NCBI GenBank assembly: GCA_000469685.2
Contig: LS997562.1
Span: 33,191,715-33,255,714 of the forward strand
Direction of reading: 5' to 3'
Length of the DNA stretch: 64,000 nt
From: Haemonchus contortus
Lineage: Eukaryota > Nematoda > Chromadorea > Rhabditida > Trichostrongylidae
In this document: piece by piece, positions 27,001-37,337 of the stretch
Layout: each line of letters begins with the position of its first letter
Position numbering within the stretch: the first letter of the stretch is position 1
The notes under the pieces: model-generated
Database searches by the model: none
What the model was told of the DNA's origin: nothing
Seen by the model: only the letters and a program-made list of their open reading frames with translations
Made by a program: the position numbers and the translations under genes

Positions 27001-30000
27001 AAATTTCTTAGGCCCTTGTCGCATGTCGCCTATATAAGAGTTTGGCTACCGAAGCCGCTGAGGACTATCTGGAAGTGGAAATCTGTGATGAGTTGAAAAA
27101 ATACGCCGAGTAAGCAATTTCGTTCACCTTGATTTTATCAACCTTTTATAGATCTTCTCCTATGTTGATACTGTTCTTTAGAGAATCTTGAAAAGTCGAG
27201 AGTTCTCTCTTAGTTCGATTCTATTGACTTTATAGAATCTTATATTGAATATTTTTTTAGAGAATTTCGTGTGCTCTCGTTGGAGCTTTTGGAGTACTGT
27301 TACCATCAAGATGATGCTCAAACACTGCAGGTAAGTAGTGAAGCTAAGAGTTCTCTTTTGCATTAAAACCTTCATTTTTATTCTAGTTGCTCACTTATGA
27401 ACTATCAAATTGGGGCTGTCAGACATGTCTTTCACTAGCTGTGATGGTCAACAATAAACAATTTCTTGCTCATCCATGGTACGGCCTGATTTTCTGCTGT
27501 TGTGGCGTTTCCTTCATTCTTTTTCCTTTTCTCTTTTTCTTTTTTTTTTCGAATTTTTTGTTTCTTTTTAGCTGCCAGATTTTACTAGCAGATTTATGGC
27601 ATGGTGGATTGAGGATTCGAAGGTAAGCGTTTGTATTGCTCGAAAAGGAAATATGTTGCCTAATATTTGGCTTCACTTTCAGCCACTCGAACTTGAAAGT
27701 TCTTTGTGGATTGCTGTTTCCACTATCCATTTTCATGCTGGAGTTCAAAACGCGAGAAGAGCTCTTGAATCAGCCACAGGTAGGCTGCACTTAGTCTCTC
27801 TCGCAGTCTTGTTAAAGTGGACATTACAAAATTCTATGTACATCATCACCTATGTATAATAATAAGGGTGTATCTGTACTTCAGCCTTCTAAGATTCCAA
27901 TATAACTTGAAGCAGCCAATTTCGGCTCTTCTTCTTACAATGATATGTTGCCATTTATATAATGAATACAATTTTTGTGCAGACTGCGGCTGAACATGAG
28001 CAAGATCTTAACGAAAGCAGCAGTTCGTCGAGCTCAAGCTCAAGCTCTTCTGAAGAATCCAGTGCCAGTAGTTATGAGGATGAAGAGGATGAAGAAAAGG
28101 TTCGATACTGACAGGCGGTTTTTGGTACTGCATTTCATCGGTGCTTTTTTTAGGTCGATGTTGACAAAGATCAGAAGCGTAGTAGACGAGTTTCACATGG
28201 AAGTGTCCAATCCCTCAATATCGCTTCGGTTCGTTTTTATTTAGTAGTCCGTCTTTTCTTCTTTGGACGGCTGACTGGTTCCCCAGTCGTCAGCCTCGTT
28301 TTTTGTATAATTTTTTCGAAGTTAGTAGCATTGTTTTACTCTGGATACCGCCACATCCTTTTTTGGAAGACTGTTGCCCCAATTAGAGCTCATCAAAGCA
28401 GGACTTCCTTTCCTCAGTATATGAAGTGAAGTGTAGTGTTGTACCCAAGTACACTTCATGTATTTCTTTCAATGTTCAGTGGATTTTTATTATGACTTTT
28501 TCTAGTTATTCCACAGCAGAAGGCGAAGGAAGCATTGCAACGCAGGTACGGACATCAGCGAAACTGGAAAGCCGGATCGTGCCGAATATGGTACGTTCCA
28601 AGGAGGTCAGCTTGCTGCATAAGCGAATCTCATATCTCTGACTGTTGCTTATGCTTTATTTCAGTTGTGATCTGTATTTCTATAGTTTTCTCTATTATTT
28701 CTTTTCAGGACCTAACTTCCATCCTGCGACTTCACCTACACCACCGCATTTTTTTAAAAAACGAACTAGGCATCCGTCCTATCGTCATAATGGGATTCTA
28801 CCAACCGATGCAAAACGGAGATCTTCTCTTTATCGTTCTAACAGTACGAATTTTCATTTGATTCGAATTGTACTGCTTTCTCGATACAACCTTCTGGCCC
28901 TTTCTTTAAACGATTCTTCGCTAGGCGACCAAGTATGGCATCCCGTTGCGAAATTGCAACTCAAGCTTGGTTCTGTTGAACCCCCGAAGGCCTGAGCCCG
29001 TAAGTAATAACCCTCGTTTTCTTCAGGTGTGCTATCGCATGGAGGGATAGCAGTCACTAAGCAAAGCGACGATCCGTTCAACACTCGACCGAACTTCTTG
29101 CTGACTGTTGGAGCCAATCTTCCTCGAATGGTATTGTTTTCAGTTTTTTTTCTTTTCCGAGTTTTTTTTTTTCAAAAAGAGACGATCATGTCGTTTCCAG
29201 CGTCCAATAAAAATTCGTCGTCGGCTATACGAATTTTACACGGCTCCCATTACAACCTTTTGGGCATGGACTTTATCATTCTGTTTGTTCCTCATTGCAT
29301 TCACTTACGTTCTACTGGTTCGGACTCCACCAAAACCATCGTGGTTGGAATGGTTATTGCTTGCATACGTAATCGCATTTGGAATGGAGCATTTTAGGAA
29401 GGTTGGTCTTGCCTGTATTTTTTTGGGATTATTCTATAATATTTAAGGTGTTGTTGAAGTTCGCGAATTTCCGATGGGTGGAGATTTAGATTACATACAG
29501 CGTGGTATGTAATCAAAATCTCCACCCATCGGAAATTCGCGAACTTCAACAACAATAGTAGTGGATCTATTAGGGCAATCATAATATGTCCCTTCTGCAA
29601 AGTTCATAATTATTATGTAATGGTTAAGATGCACTCTTCTATCCTATAGGAGACCTCTTCTGTCTCTCACTCAGATCATTTTTTTTGTTCCTAATTCTTC
29701 AAACATGCAATTGACGATAAGCCGCTGGAGCTAACAATTTCGCTATAGTGGAGGAAAGAATTGAACTCACTATAATGAAGTTCAATTAATCCCTGTAGGC
29801 ACAATGTCTCAAGAAGACCTAATATGGAGCTTCGAGTTGATCTTTTCTCCCATTTCCTGGCTTCAGTAATCGTGATGACGTGTGGCTCAGTGGAGCCTTC
29901 CAAGTCTTTCATTAATCTTTGATCACTACCTCGATAATCTTCGACTCCTCTGTCGTTTTATAGTGCTACCGGTCGTTTTTCTCTATTGTTCCCCCTTGCA

Positions 30001-33000
30001 CTTTCATTGCTTTACTCAAGGACTTTTCCAACCTGAGTGCAATCGCGTATCGCACCCATTTTCGCCATTCAGTGGAAATAAAGCCCTGAACCTGTTAATG
30101 TCCCGTATATCTCTTTTCAATCTATCTACTTCTAGATTTCCCGTGGAAGAAAGTTTTTTTGTACTCGTCTGAACAGCCAAGAGGCTTCTCAGTAACCTAA
30201 TTTTTTTCTTCCCAGTAATTAGTCTATCCCCAATGTTGGAGCTTCCCTTGGAATCTTCTTAGCGCGGTAATCTTGGCAGATGATTTTTGATGTGCATACC
30301 AAGCAAGAATCAGATACGTTGGACTGCGATGATTAGATGCTCATTGGTCATTCTGATTAGAGATTGGTAGTTGATGGATTAATGGATGAGTGCCTAAATA
30401 GTAGTAGTCGGGAAAGTTCACCTGAAGCTACCCTTAAATCGAACATCCTTAAATCTCGCGAGTGCATTTGGCAGCATTCGTTCTGAGGTAGCAAGACTTG
30501 CTAAGTGTCTAGACGTCCCTATATTGGTCGCAAACGGCGAAGAGTTCATTCAGAAAACTAATAAAGAAACTGCTCTTCAGCAAGCTCTCCTGTAAATGAG
30601 TTTTGGTTATTTTCAAAAGACCGCCTTAGTTGAAAAATCAGGTGCTCTATCGTATTATATCGCGCTACTATGCACTGGAAGAGTTGTATCTGTTAGTAGG
30701 AAATGTACCTATGCTTTATCCACACTAGGGTATTGAAACCTATAACATATGTATAGAGAATTTTGGCAGGCACTGTCATTACAGCGCTTAACTCTGTCTG
30801 CTTTCTGCTGCTCTGCTGGAACTGGCCATTGTGATGGTAGATACCTTCTTTGACTGTTTCTTTTTTTTCGACCTAAAAGTCCACTTTTTTTAGGGTGCAA
30901 ATTGCTGGAACGTCGTTAAAATATGTAGTTGAGCCGATCGAATTGCTTTATTTTGCTTTTTTACTCTGGTGGAACCTCATTTTATTCTCTATTACAGTTT
31001 CTCATGTCGGAAATGCAGCCGCTTGGTCAAAAAGTCAAGTATTTCTTCTATAACTATTGGAATACGGTCACTACCGCAGCCGTTATATCATTCATATTTG
31101 GTTTTGTTATGCGTACTTTCGGGTCAGTCCTTTATTTCCGCTAAGCTTTGGTAAAATACTTCCCTGGTGCTGATATTGCTCACATTTCAGGGTAATAGAA
31201 ACGGGTCGAGTAATTCTAGCTTGTAATTCTGTACTTTGGACGATGAAATTGCTCGACTACATGAGTGTACATCCAAGGCTTGGACCGTACATCACAATGG
31301 CTGGAAAAATGGTCAGTTTTAATGAAAAGAAGATATTTCGTGATGGGTGGATTCTGGGGATAAGCTGTTTCTCGAAAATGTTTGTTCCCTCGCGTTTCCT
31401 TTACGGTATAAGTTTATCAGAGTCTGGCATCGGGCCTATGTCAATTACCTACCGTAGTTTGTGCTCGCAATTCTTACAATAACCCCTCTCTTAGAATTAT
31501 GATTACTCTGTTTGGGATTCGTTAGGAAACAAAAGTTTTTATACTTTCAATGATTATTCGTGAGGACTTTTTCAGATTCTGAATATGTCGTATATAATAG
31601 TTATGTTGGTAGTATCGTTACTGGCATTTGGTCTAGCCCGACAATCGATAACGTACCCTAATGAGGAGTGGCATTGGCTACTGGTTAGTGTTCGATGATT
31701 TATTTGTAGAGCTTGCTGTTTTTCTGTTTACTTCGTTTGGGTTTTTTAGATTCGAAATGTCTTTTACAAGCCATATTTCATGCTTTATGGTGAGGTATAT
31801 GCTGATGAAATCGACACATGCGGAGATGAAGGTATGAACGCTGTTGAGCATGATCAAATCGAGGGTTGTACGTATCGGCTTCGAGAGCATGAGACTGTAC
31901 CGTTCAGGGCATCTGGATTATCGCGAGATTGTACATCCTAGTGAGGGCTAGTTCTAATTACGGAGAACTGGATTTTGAGGGCTTGGTAAAGGCGATTCAC
32001 ATGAAGGGGTCGAGTTTTGACCTTAGCCATCCGATTCTAGAACATACTAGATTTGAACTTTTGTGAAAAATAACAATGGCGTTTGAATGCGACTTTGCGG
32101 ACTTGTGAGTCTCAACCGAGTTCGAAGAAAAAGAGTTTTCTTTTTTCCTTTTTTCCAAGCGAGTAAGGTATCCTTTAGCAACTCTCAGATTCATGGAGGG
32201 TTTAGTTGACTTACAATTAGAGAGTATCCAGTGCTTAAGAGCCAGACATACTTGGTTGAGCTTCTTCAAGGCGCTAACCCAACTCGTTCATTCAGGAGTT
32301 TTTTTTCTGAAAATGGGGATGTAATCCTCATACCCAATCCGGGAATCGGTGAGGCAGTCGAATTTAAGATATCTGAGGGGTATCACATGATGTGATTACG
32401 CTGAGTATGTTTCCTCGATTCGGTGACTTCTTTTGAGCAGAAATTAGTCTGGGAAACGGGATTACTTATACAGTTGTCTGAGTTCCAGGGAATAAAGGTT
32501 CATTCAAAGGCGTACGGTAACAATTCTTATTGGAACACCTATCAAGATGCACCTATGAAGATGTGTCAAGCAAAATGTCGGATATGTTTCAGCATGGGAT
32601 TCACATCTGGAAAAAGGTGTGCCAATAACAAATAGCACATCTGGAAGTACGTGTGTTCCGGGTTATTGGATTCCACCGATACTCATGACATTCTTCTTAT
32701 TGGTAGCGAATATTCTGCTGATGAGCATGTTAATTGCGATATTTAAGTCAGTAAAGATTTTCGGCCACTGGCTTTGAATCCATCGAAATATCTTTTTTTA
32801 TCAAATTTTCATTTTTAGCAACATTTTCGACCAAACTGATGAGATTGCTCAGCAGATTTGGCTGTTTCAACGGTATCGTCAGGTAGTTTCCTCTTCAGTT
32901 TTCGCATTTTTTGTCAAAAGGTTTTTTTGAATTGCCCTTTTTATGTTCCATTATTTTACTTCGAAATTAGCCTTTTTATGTAGTATTTCATAAAATATAA

Positions 33001-36000
33001 TTTTACAGGTAATGGAATATGAAAGTACGCCATTTGTACCTCCTCCTTTCACCCCACTGTCGCATGCAGGATTAGCTGTCAAATATATCAGAATGAAGCT
33101 CTCATCGTGCTATGAAAAAGACCCTGATGGTAATCGGCAGAAGAGGCTATTCGACTTCAGCCTCAGTGAGTTTCCTGCTCTGGTGTTTTTTTGAATTCCC
33201 TTTTTTTGAAATTTTCCTGGATCGATCTGTCGATCTCTGAAATTACCTTTTCAGAGCTGTTCTTGAACGATGATCAAGTAGAAAAATTACACGACTTCGA
33301 AGAAGATTGTATGGACGACCTGGCAAGGGATAAGGAAATGCGGAAGCGTACTAGTAATGAGGAACGTATACAACGAACTGCTGAGAGGTATGTTTATTGT
33401 GAAGAATTACTCAGGGATAAGTGGTAACCCTCAATTCCAAATATGAGGTGCTTTTAGGACCGATATAATCCTCAATCGACTCAATGATCTTGCTTCGAAG
33501 GAGGTCACCACGCGTGAGACAGTTTCAGAATTGGACAACAGGCTGTTGGCCATTGAAAAAACACAGGTGATTTTCATCTGCCGATAGGAATGAATCATGA
33601 TGGGGAACGGGCTTTTGACTGGCAAACTGGTAAAGGTGAACGTAGTTGTGGAAAGGTAGTTGTAGAGGGGGAGGGGGTGGAGCGGAGGTTGGGGCAGCCT
33701 TTACTGAGCCAAGTCCGAGTTGTATGTACTTAATTCAGTTCTCAAAAAATCATTTGGACATTCTTAGGGGGCAGGAAGGCGTTTGAGGGAATTGAATACA
33801 GTGAAAGGTAACCTGCAAGGCCCAAAAACGTTGGTAAGGTCGGCTTGAGTAAGAGGTGACCAATAGACTTGAGATAGCTGTGGTAGAAAATCTATTGGGT
33901 ATTTCATTTTTCACAAGTTTACAACAGCATCCACGAAGTAGTTGGAGGATCTCATCTATTCGAGATGGTCTGTCGTAGTCGTTTCGGCTTTCTATCTGAT
34001 GCTTTCCTTGCAGACTGAAATCCTTGACTGCCTTCGAACGATCATGTCATCTCAGATGGCGACATCGTCAATTCCAGAGGACCGGCTTTGTATTGATGTA
34101 AGCTGAGAGTTTGAAAAACTAAGGTTGATATGGAAATCGCCGAGTGTGATTTCAGACTGCCGTTGTGGTATCGGATGCAGACGCAACTGAAGGTACCGCT
34201 TCAGCCGCTCCTGTTGGGCAGCGCAGGCAACGAGTAAATACTGTTTGTGGACTTACAGGTAACGTTTTTCCACAGGGTTTGTTTTTTTGTGATAAACACA
34301 GCCAATGCTTACTGTTTATCATCATGTTGTTTACCTTTGGAAGGTACTACTTGAGCATAATTTAATTCAATATTTTCTAAGTCAGTGTTCTCTTATGTTT
34401 CTATTCCTACGGTAATGCAATGCCACGGTTCTTGTAGGCCCCCATGCCTCAGCCGAAGATCCGGCTTTGCTGTCGCCACGTCCACAGGAACGGCGTTACG
34501 GTAGTATGCTCTCCCTGGATCCGGCCAACCTGACGCCGTCTAAATCGATATCGTAAGTTTTGTTTGGAGGTTTATACTTCGAGATAGTAATTTGATACCT
34601 GATTCATTCCTTTTTGCAGTATTGACTTCATCAAGGAAAGAGCGAGGTAGTTGGTGGTATTTTTATTCGAAAAATTCAACTAGTTAGTATCGCTTTCCTG
34701 TGGGAAGTAGACTTCTTAGAGACTTACCAGTAGTCTACCTGTACCCCTTGTTGTTCCTAGTTGTTCCTACATCCTAGATAGCATCTGTTTAGGTCTGTGC
34801 GACGCCATCGACATGGAGAGTACACTTCGATCACCGATTCGATTTCAATCCAAAGAGATGATAGGAACAGAAAACAGAAGCGATCGATGTCAAATGAGCA
34901 TCAGGTAATCGATATAATCGATTTTTTGAGATTCTGTCTATTAGCGCTGTGTTATGTTAAGGAATCTCCACATCAAAGTGGGGATGAAGTGTATTCCCAT
35001 GAAGAAGCGGAATCAACGTCTAGACAAAGGCGATCGATTGATAGGAGGGCAGCTGATGAGGTACTGCTATTGTCCTGACCATACGGTGACACTTCCAAGC
35101 GAATTGAACCTCCTGATGGAAAGATTCTGATTCTGCAGGACAACCATTCGGGAGTAATAGAGGAGGAAGAACTGGCCGACTGTGAACTTACTGATATGCT
35201 GACAGATGGAGATGTTCAAGACACTGATGATGAACACGTGGGAGTGTTTCGGGAGAGCACTGATGATTCTAAGGTGAGCATGAGATTTGCTTTTGAATGA
35301 TGTGGGAGACTCCTAGACTTTGGCTGTCTCCGAAGGTCCCGTAAAGATTAAGTTAGTAAGAATTGTGTCGTTCGCAAGAATAAAAACACATGGTAGGTTG
35401 TAAATAACATGTGGAAACTGCGGAAAAATGGATTCGGAAGCAAAGTTAATGTGTTTTTCGATGAATTTGGTCCTTTATCGTTGTTTCGTGACCCATGTGT
35501 CAGGTGATTTATCGCGAAAAGCGCCTAGAAATTGGGTATGTTAGACGGAGCGATTGTTTTTTGTTTACCAGATGGTCCGTTGGGGAAGAAAAGAATATGC
35601 ACAGTTATCTGCCCCTTTGTGAAACGAAAGCATCAGCCATGGGATGCCTAGATGAGCCGACCGAAACTGACCACGGCTGCATCCGAAAAGCCATTCCGAT
35701 GACTTGAGATGAAAAGTGCAAGCTCAAGTATAAGCTACTGCCGGTAGCACTCCTTTTTCTTAATATGGGAGAGAATTCAGAGGATAAAAGGTGAAGTTTT
35801 TTGGCGTTTGGGCGTTTTTTGGTTTCCCTCGGGGAGCACCCTCCGTTCGACTCATGTTCCGAATCGTGGTAACGTTTGAATGCGTATCGGCATGTGCAAT
35901 GGCTTGCAGTGAATGTTCAAACCATAGCTTTTATTGTTCCAGGTGAGTATGGTACCAATTAACCGATCCCAGGGGTATGAAAAGTTTGAAGGTTTGATTG

Positions 36001-36346
36001 GTTTAGGCAGTTTTCGATCCGAGATTTGATCCCTAGATCGTGCGTGTGATTGTGCGCCACTTGCCACTACACCACATCCTCCCTTTGAATTATATTAACG
36101 ATCTTTGTTCAAATAAATTACTTTTCTCTCAGTCGAGCTATTTCAGATGTACCTTTCGCTGTCGGTAGTGAACGAACAGGATTCGCCCCATCCTTCGCCC
36201 CGCCCTCCAAGCAACTCATCTGCTCACGATTAGCTTCGCCTAGCGCTCGCTGGTCTACCTCCCTTTCAGCATCAACCACCTTCCCGTGTGGTTTTGCTTC
36301 CTTCCATGACGTTTCTAAGCTATTATCAGTTACCGTCACTTTTTAA
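6398..36346 (+). CDS. TRPM-family cation channel (GON-2/GTL-like), 5' end incomplete
   Basis: This is a melastatin-type TRP channel, a tetrameric plasma-membrane channel that in nematodes (GON-2, GTL-1, GTL-2) carries Mg2+ and Ca2+. I threaded 53 exons whose phases agree, giving about 1,921 residues from the first identified exon. In order they hold a basic/acidic N-terminus, the four melastatin homology regions (about residues 180-890), a pre-S1 segment with a serine/acidic insert, S1-S6 with a YGEVYA pore (about 1216-1460), the TRP helix (about 1462-1490), a coiled coil, and a long charged tail. No alpha-kinase domain of the TRPM6/7 kind is present. Length is nearer GON-2 (about 2,000 aa) than the shorter GTL proteins, but I do not assign orthology. 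The start codon lies upstream or in an unseen exon; a fallback start is ATG 7852. Exons are listed in the following entries. Confidence 0.95.
6565..7806 (+). mobile_element. Mariner-family DNA transposon, defective, 1,242 bp
   Basis: Perfect 26-bp terminal inverted repeats lie at 6565-6590 and 7781-7806, beginning TTAGGTTGTCGGAAAAG. A TA target duplication flanks them at 6563-6564 and 7807-7808. Size and ends are typical of Tc1/mariner elements. It lies within an intron of the TRPM gene, in the same orientation as the gene. The perfect ends argue for fairly recent insertion although the transposase is broken. Confidence 0.95.
6790..7730 (+). pseudogene. Mariner transposase pseudogene
   Basis: Mariner transposase motifs appear on the plus strand in more than one frame. 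They are LITGDGK with the first catalytic Asp (about 7175), [14 protein letters not shown] with the second (about 7430), and [16 protein letters not shown] (about 7508). The third Asp of the D,D34D triad, expected in the P(S/T)DYHL motif, reads Asn here. A stop at about 6958 and frame changes between about 6900 and 7370 interrupt the N-terminal half, whose [11 protein letters not shown] stretch matches the helix-turn-helix region. The last 119 codons (7371-7730) are open. It cannot encode an active transposase. Confidence 0.9.
10331..10942. mobile_element. piggyBac-like MITE with TTAA duplication, 612 bp
   Basis: The ends are CACGTTGACGACG at 10331 and its reverse complement finishing at 10942. 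Each is flanked by TTAA (10327-10330 and 10943-10946), the hallmark target site of piggyBac elements. No transposase frame is inside, so it is non-autonomous. Subterminal repeats of the type TCGGTCACCATTG and GACCGACATCGTC occur near 10402, 10865 and 10910, partly inverted against each other. Such repeats could be transposase binding sites. Confidence 0.85.
11310..11590. other. GC- and CpG-rich island in the large intron
   Basis: Around 280 bases are far richer in CG dinucleotides than the neighbouring AT-rich intron. Several overlapping short open frames cross it on both strands, none recognisable. It could be a young insertion or a regulatory island. Nothing in the sequence decides between these. 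Confidence 0.5.
11656..11897. repeat. Foldback with about 66-bp arms
   Basis: The left arm (about 11656-11722, beginning TTCACGATGG and ending AAAGCGCTTTT) is the imperfect inverse of 11829-11897 (beginning AAAAGCGCTTTG and ending TTTCACGAA). About 106 bases separate them. Identity between arms is roughly 80 percent by eye. It resembles a decayed foldback MITE; target-site duplications could not be defined. Confidence 0.7.
12090..12384. repeat. CpG-rich interspersed repeat, copy 1
   Basis: This stretch and 37338-37618 align along their whole length. Shared blocks are GCGAGAGAGACG-like sequence, AACTAACATTAGAAT, GAGCTGTATGAAGAAC and TGCCCGTCTCC. It lies within the large TRPM intron. On the minus strand both copies keep a similar open frame containing NVSSF and LLHSFAR. 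No known family is recognised. Confidence 0.8.
14308..14767. mobile_element. Short terminal-inverted-repeat element, about 460 bp
   Basis: A perfect 22-bp inverted repeat, beginning GGGTGACCCACATGAAGTG, bounds the element at 14308-14329 and 14746-14767. The right end continues CTGTA, so the true end is probably CAGGGTGACC next to a TA, the form common in Tc1/mariner-type MITEs. The left end abuts an AGTAAT-type simple repeat (14278-14307). There is no transposase. Confidence 0.8.
17583..22581 (+). CDS. TRPM gene, first melastatin homology exons
   Basis: Exons are 17583-17734, 19001-19093, 19152-19237, 20781-20946, 21872-21971 (or from 21878), 22039-22121, 22181-22242, 22304-22431 and 22493-22581. 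They encode the large cytosolic N-terminal domain. Diagnostic TRPM motifs appear in order: [16 protein letters not shown], a Cys/His cluster [63 protein letters not shown] and [12 protein letters not shown]. These lie at about residues 180-420 counted from the first identified exon. Every junction keeps phase. The exon at 21872 has two possible in-frame acceptors six bases apart. Confidence 0.95.
23249..25389 (+). CDS. TRPM gene, middle melastatin homology exons
   Basis: Exons are 23249-23352, 23516-23668, 23908-23997, 24127-24250, 24320-24391, 24448-24540, 24986-25129 and 25316-25389. Readings include [81 protein letters not shown] and [13 protein letters not shown]. All are highly conserved TRPM cytosolic signatures and part of the ankyrin-like helical layer below the channel. 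Exon order and phases match throughout. The donor of 23668 is GTGGGA, weaker than its neighbours. Confidence 0.96.
25987..26820 (+). CDS. TRPM gene, linker exons with an internal stop option
   Basis: Exons are 25987-26098, 26180-about 26401, 26522-26588 and 26669-26820. The first reads [20 protein letters not shown]. The second is a Gly/Ser-rich linker ending [11 protein letters not shown]; if no donor is used it runs into TAG at 26426-26428. Usable in-frame donors are GTTCGT after 26401 or GTAGCG after about 26330, so the exon end is uncertain. The 26669 exon encodes [20 protein letters not shown] followed by [12 protein letters not shown], a TRPM hallmark. The linker is the usual place of length variation between TRPM proteins. 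Confidence 0.9.
27012..28843 (+). CDS. TRPM gene, pre-S1 exons and serine-rich insert
   Basis: Exons are 27012-27109, 27261-27330, 27387-27478, 27572-27622, 27683-27779, 27983-28099, 28154-28228, 28506-28590 and 28709-28843. They encode [45 protein letters not shown] and the pre-S1 hydrophobic segment [18 protein letters not shown]. These are followed by an insert with about a dozen consecutive serines and an acidic EDEEDEE run (exon 27983-28099), then basic low-complexity sequence. The insert of roughly 170 residues before S1 is cytosolic and likely a phosphorylation target; that is inference. For the exon at 28506 three frames are open, and I chose the one whose phases join both neighbours. 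Confidence 0.9.
29027..31311 (+). CDS. TRPM gene, S1-S4 exons
   Basis: Exons are 29027-29130, 29201-29401, 30998-31122 and 31191-31311. 29201-29401 encodes [18 protein letters not shown]1 ([13 protein letters not shown]) and S2 ([17 protein letters not shown]). 30998-31122 encodes S3 ([19 protein letters not shown]). 31191-31311 encodes S4 and the S4-S5 linker ([20 protein letters not shown] then [11 protein letters not shown]). The lone positive residues in S4 fit a weakly voltage-dependent TRP channel. The 1.6-kb intron 29402-30997 holds the perfect hairpin at 29449-29554. Confidence 0.96.
29449..29554. repeat. Near-perfect hairpin, about 48-bp arms
   Basis: The arms at 29449-29496 and 29506-29554 are inverse copies with only one or two differences, separated by about nine bases. 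The left arm begins TGTTGTTGAAGTTCGCG. It lies in the TRPM intron between the S2 and S3 exons, so the pre-mRNA would fold into a long duplex. It may be a young foldback MITE or a small-RNA precursor. No target duplication is clear. Confidence 0.92.
31576..32882 (+). CDS. TRPM gene, S5, pore, S6 and TRP-helix start
   Basis: Exons are 31576-31683, 31750-31831, 32593-32746 and 32819-32882. S5 reads [17 protein letters not shown]. The pore exon reads [20 protein letters not shown], in which the Gly-Glu pair is the TRPM selectivity filter; its glutamate favours divalent ions in TRPM6/7. The S6 exon has [19 protein letters not shown] then LIAIF. An NST sequon and a Cys in the pore-S6 loop suggest an outer glycan. 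32819-32882 begins the TRP helix (IWLFQRYRQ). Phases agree at each junction. Divalent permeability is inferred from the filter. Confidence 0.97.
33009..35060 (+). CDS. TRPM gene, TRP helix, coiled coil and proximal tail
   Basis: Exons are 33009-33165, 33255-33387, 33458-33566, 34014-34097, 34156-34258, 34438-34552, 34620-34646, 34793-34904 and 34962-35060. 33009 continues the TRP helix with [14 protein letters not shown]. Exons 33255-33566 are helical with heptad-like spacing ([29 protein letters not shown]), matching the TRPM assembly coiled coil. Later exons are rich in Arg/Ser and acidic residues, for example [19 protein letters not shown] and [16 protein letters not shown]. One exon is only 27 nt. 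A serine-rich basic tail suggests kinase regulation, but no domain is recognised. Confidence 0.92.
35139..36346 (+). CDS. TRPM gene, terminal exons
   Basis: Exons are 35139-35273 (acidic, [20 protein letters not shown]), 35504-35535 and 36133-36346. The 32-nt exon ends in GTATGT at phase 2 and joins the last exon after CTCTCAG, reading RLEIG then [20 protein letters not shown] to TAA at 36344-36346. If the donor at 35536 is not used, the frame instead ends at TGA 35705-35707 after 57 more codons. The spliced form is preferred because both splice sites are good and the final exon stays open for 71 codons. A SINE occupies the last intron. No canonical AATAAA follows closely. Confidence 0.75.
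35815..36083 (-). repeat. SINE in the last TRPM intron
   Basis: This is a minus-oriented copy of the tRNA-derived family. Read on the minus strand it begins with the A-box-like GGTGTAGTGGCAAGTGGCGC and then family blocks such as TTGGTACCATACTC. Its own 3' end is near 35815. It lies within the intron 35536-36132, antisense to the channel gene. Confidence 0.85.
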
Positions 36347-37337
36347 ACTATTACCAGTTATTGTTTTCGTAATAACTAAAGCATCAATTGTTAGTTCTAG
36401 TCGATAAATACGGAGTCTAGGCGTGAAGAGGCTTCGTAACGAACGGTATCACATTACGGGATCACTTCTCATAGATTTCAAGTGTTTCATTTTGCGTAAT
36501 TATGAATTTCACTTATTATATATTGTATTTTTGTTCGTTCGTTCGTTTGTTTTATCTGTGACTATGATCAGTGCAATGCCTTTAGGACGTGCTTTATGAA
36601 AGCATATCAACTAAGGATCAGTTTAAGCCTTATTAGGCAGGGACCTTCAGACTTGTTGATGTTGTTAGTCGTTTCATGTTTTATAATGAAAATCGAATCA
36701 AATACTGGGTCAGATTTGAGGCTTGGAAAAACTTTTTGGCTCCTCTTCTTGAAAAATGGCATTGTTTTCTGAAAGGCATGGCGTAATTCTCTTCAGAAAG
36801 TAGTTAGTGGTTGGTTGGTTGGCTGTTAACTAGTAGGGAGGCTCCACTAAGCGCTTTAAGGCAGAGCAGGCAGTTGGGCCAATTGACGCAGTCATCCGCA
36901 GCAGATGTAGAAGCTAGAAAGAAGGGAGGATCATGGTTGCTTTGACTTGAGCATTCCTCATGTTTTGAGCTTTACCTGACTACTTGTAGCTCTCGATTCT
37001 CGACTGATGTGTACCCAGGTGGATAGGGATTTTTGTAACCGCTGAGCTTCGGTTAGTGGTTGAGGTTGCAGTAATGAGTAGTAAAGGGCGTCACTGAGTG
37101 AAGCACTGAACGGGTCCAGCTGAACGGCATGCGGTGCATTATAAAAAAGGGAGACTTTTTGCTTGAATTACCGCGTACAAGCACGCGGGGAGTCTTTGAT
37201 AGTAGTCTCGAGGCTAGAAGCTGCCATTACCGTAATCTTCCAGTTGGTCAAGGTTCAGGCCATTCGGACCTGATAAGTATATTGTGCGATGAAATCACCC
37301 CCGAATTTTTAGAACACAAGGAGATTGCCAGGATAGC
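36347..37337. other. Downstream of the TRPM gene, no gene seen
   Basis: This would contain the channel 3' UTR. GATAAAT near 36403 is the nearest weak poly(A)-like signal. No open frame with recognisable content, and no repeat family beyond short TTGG runs near 36811, was identified. Confidence 0.5.
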
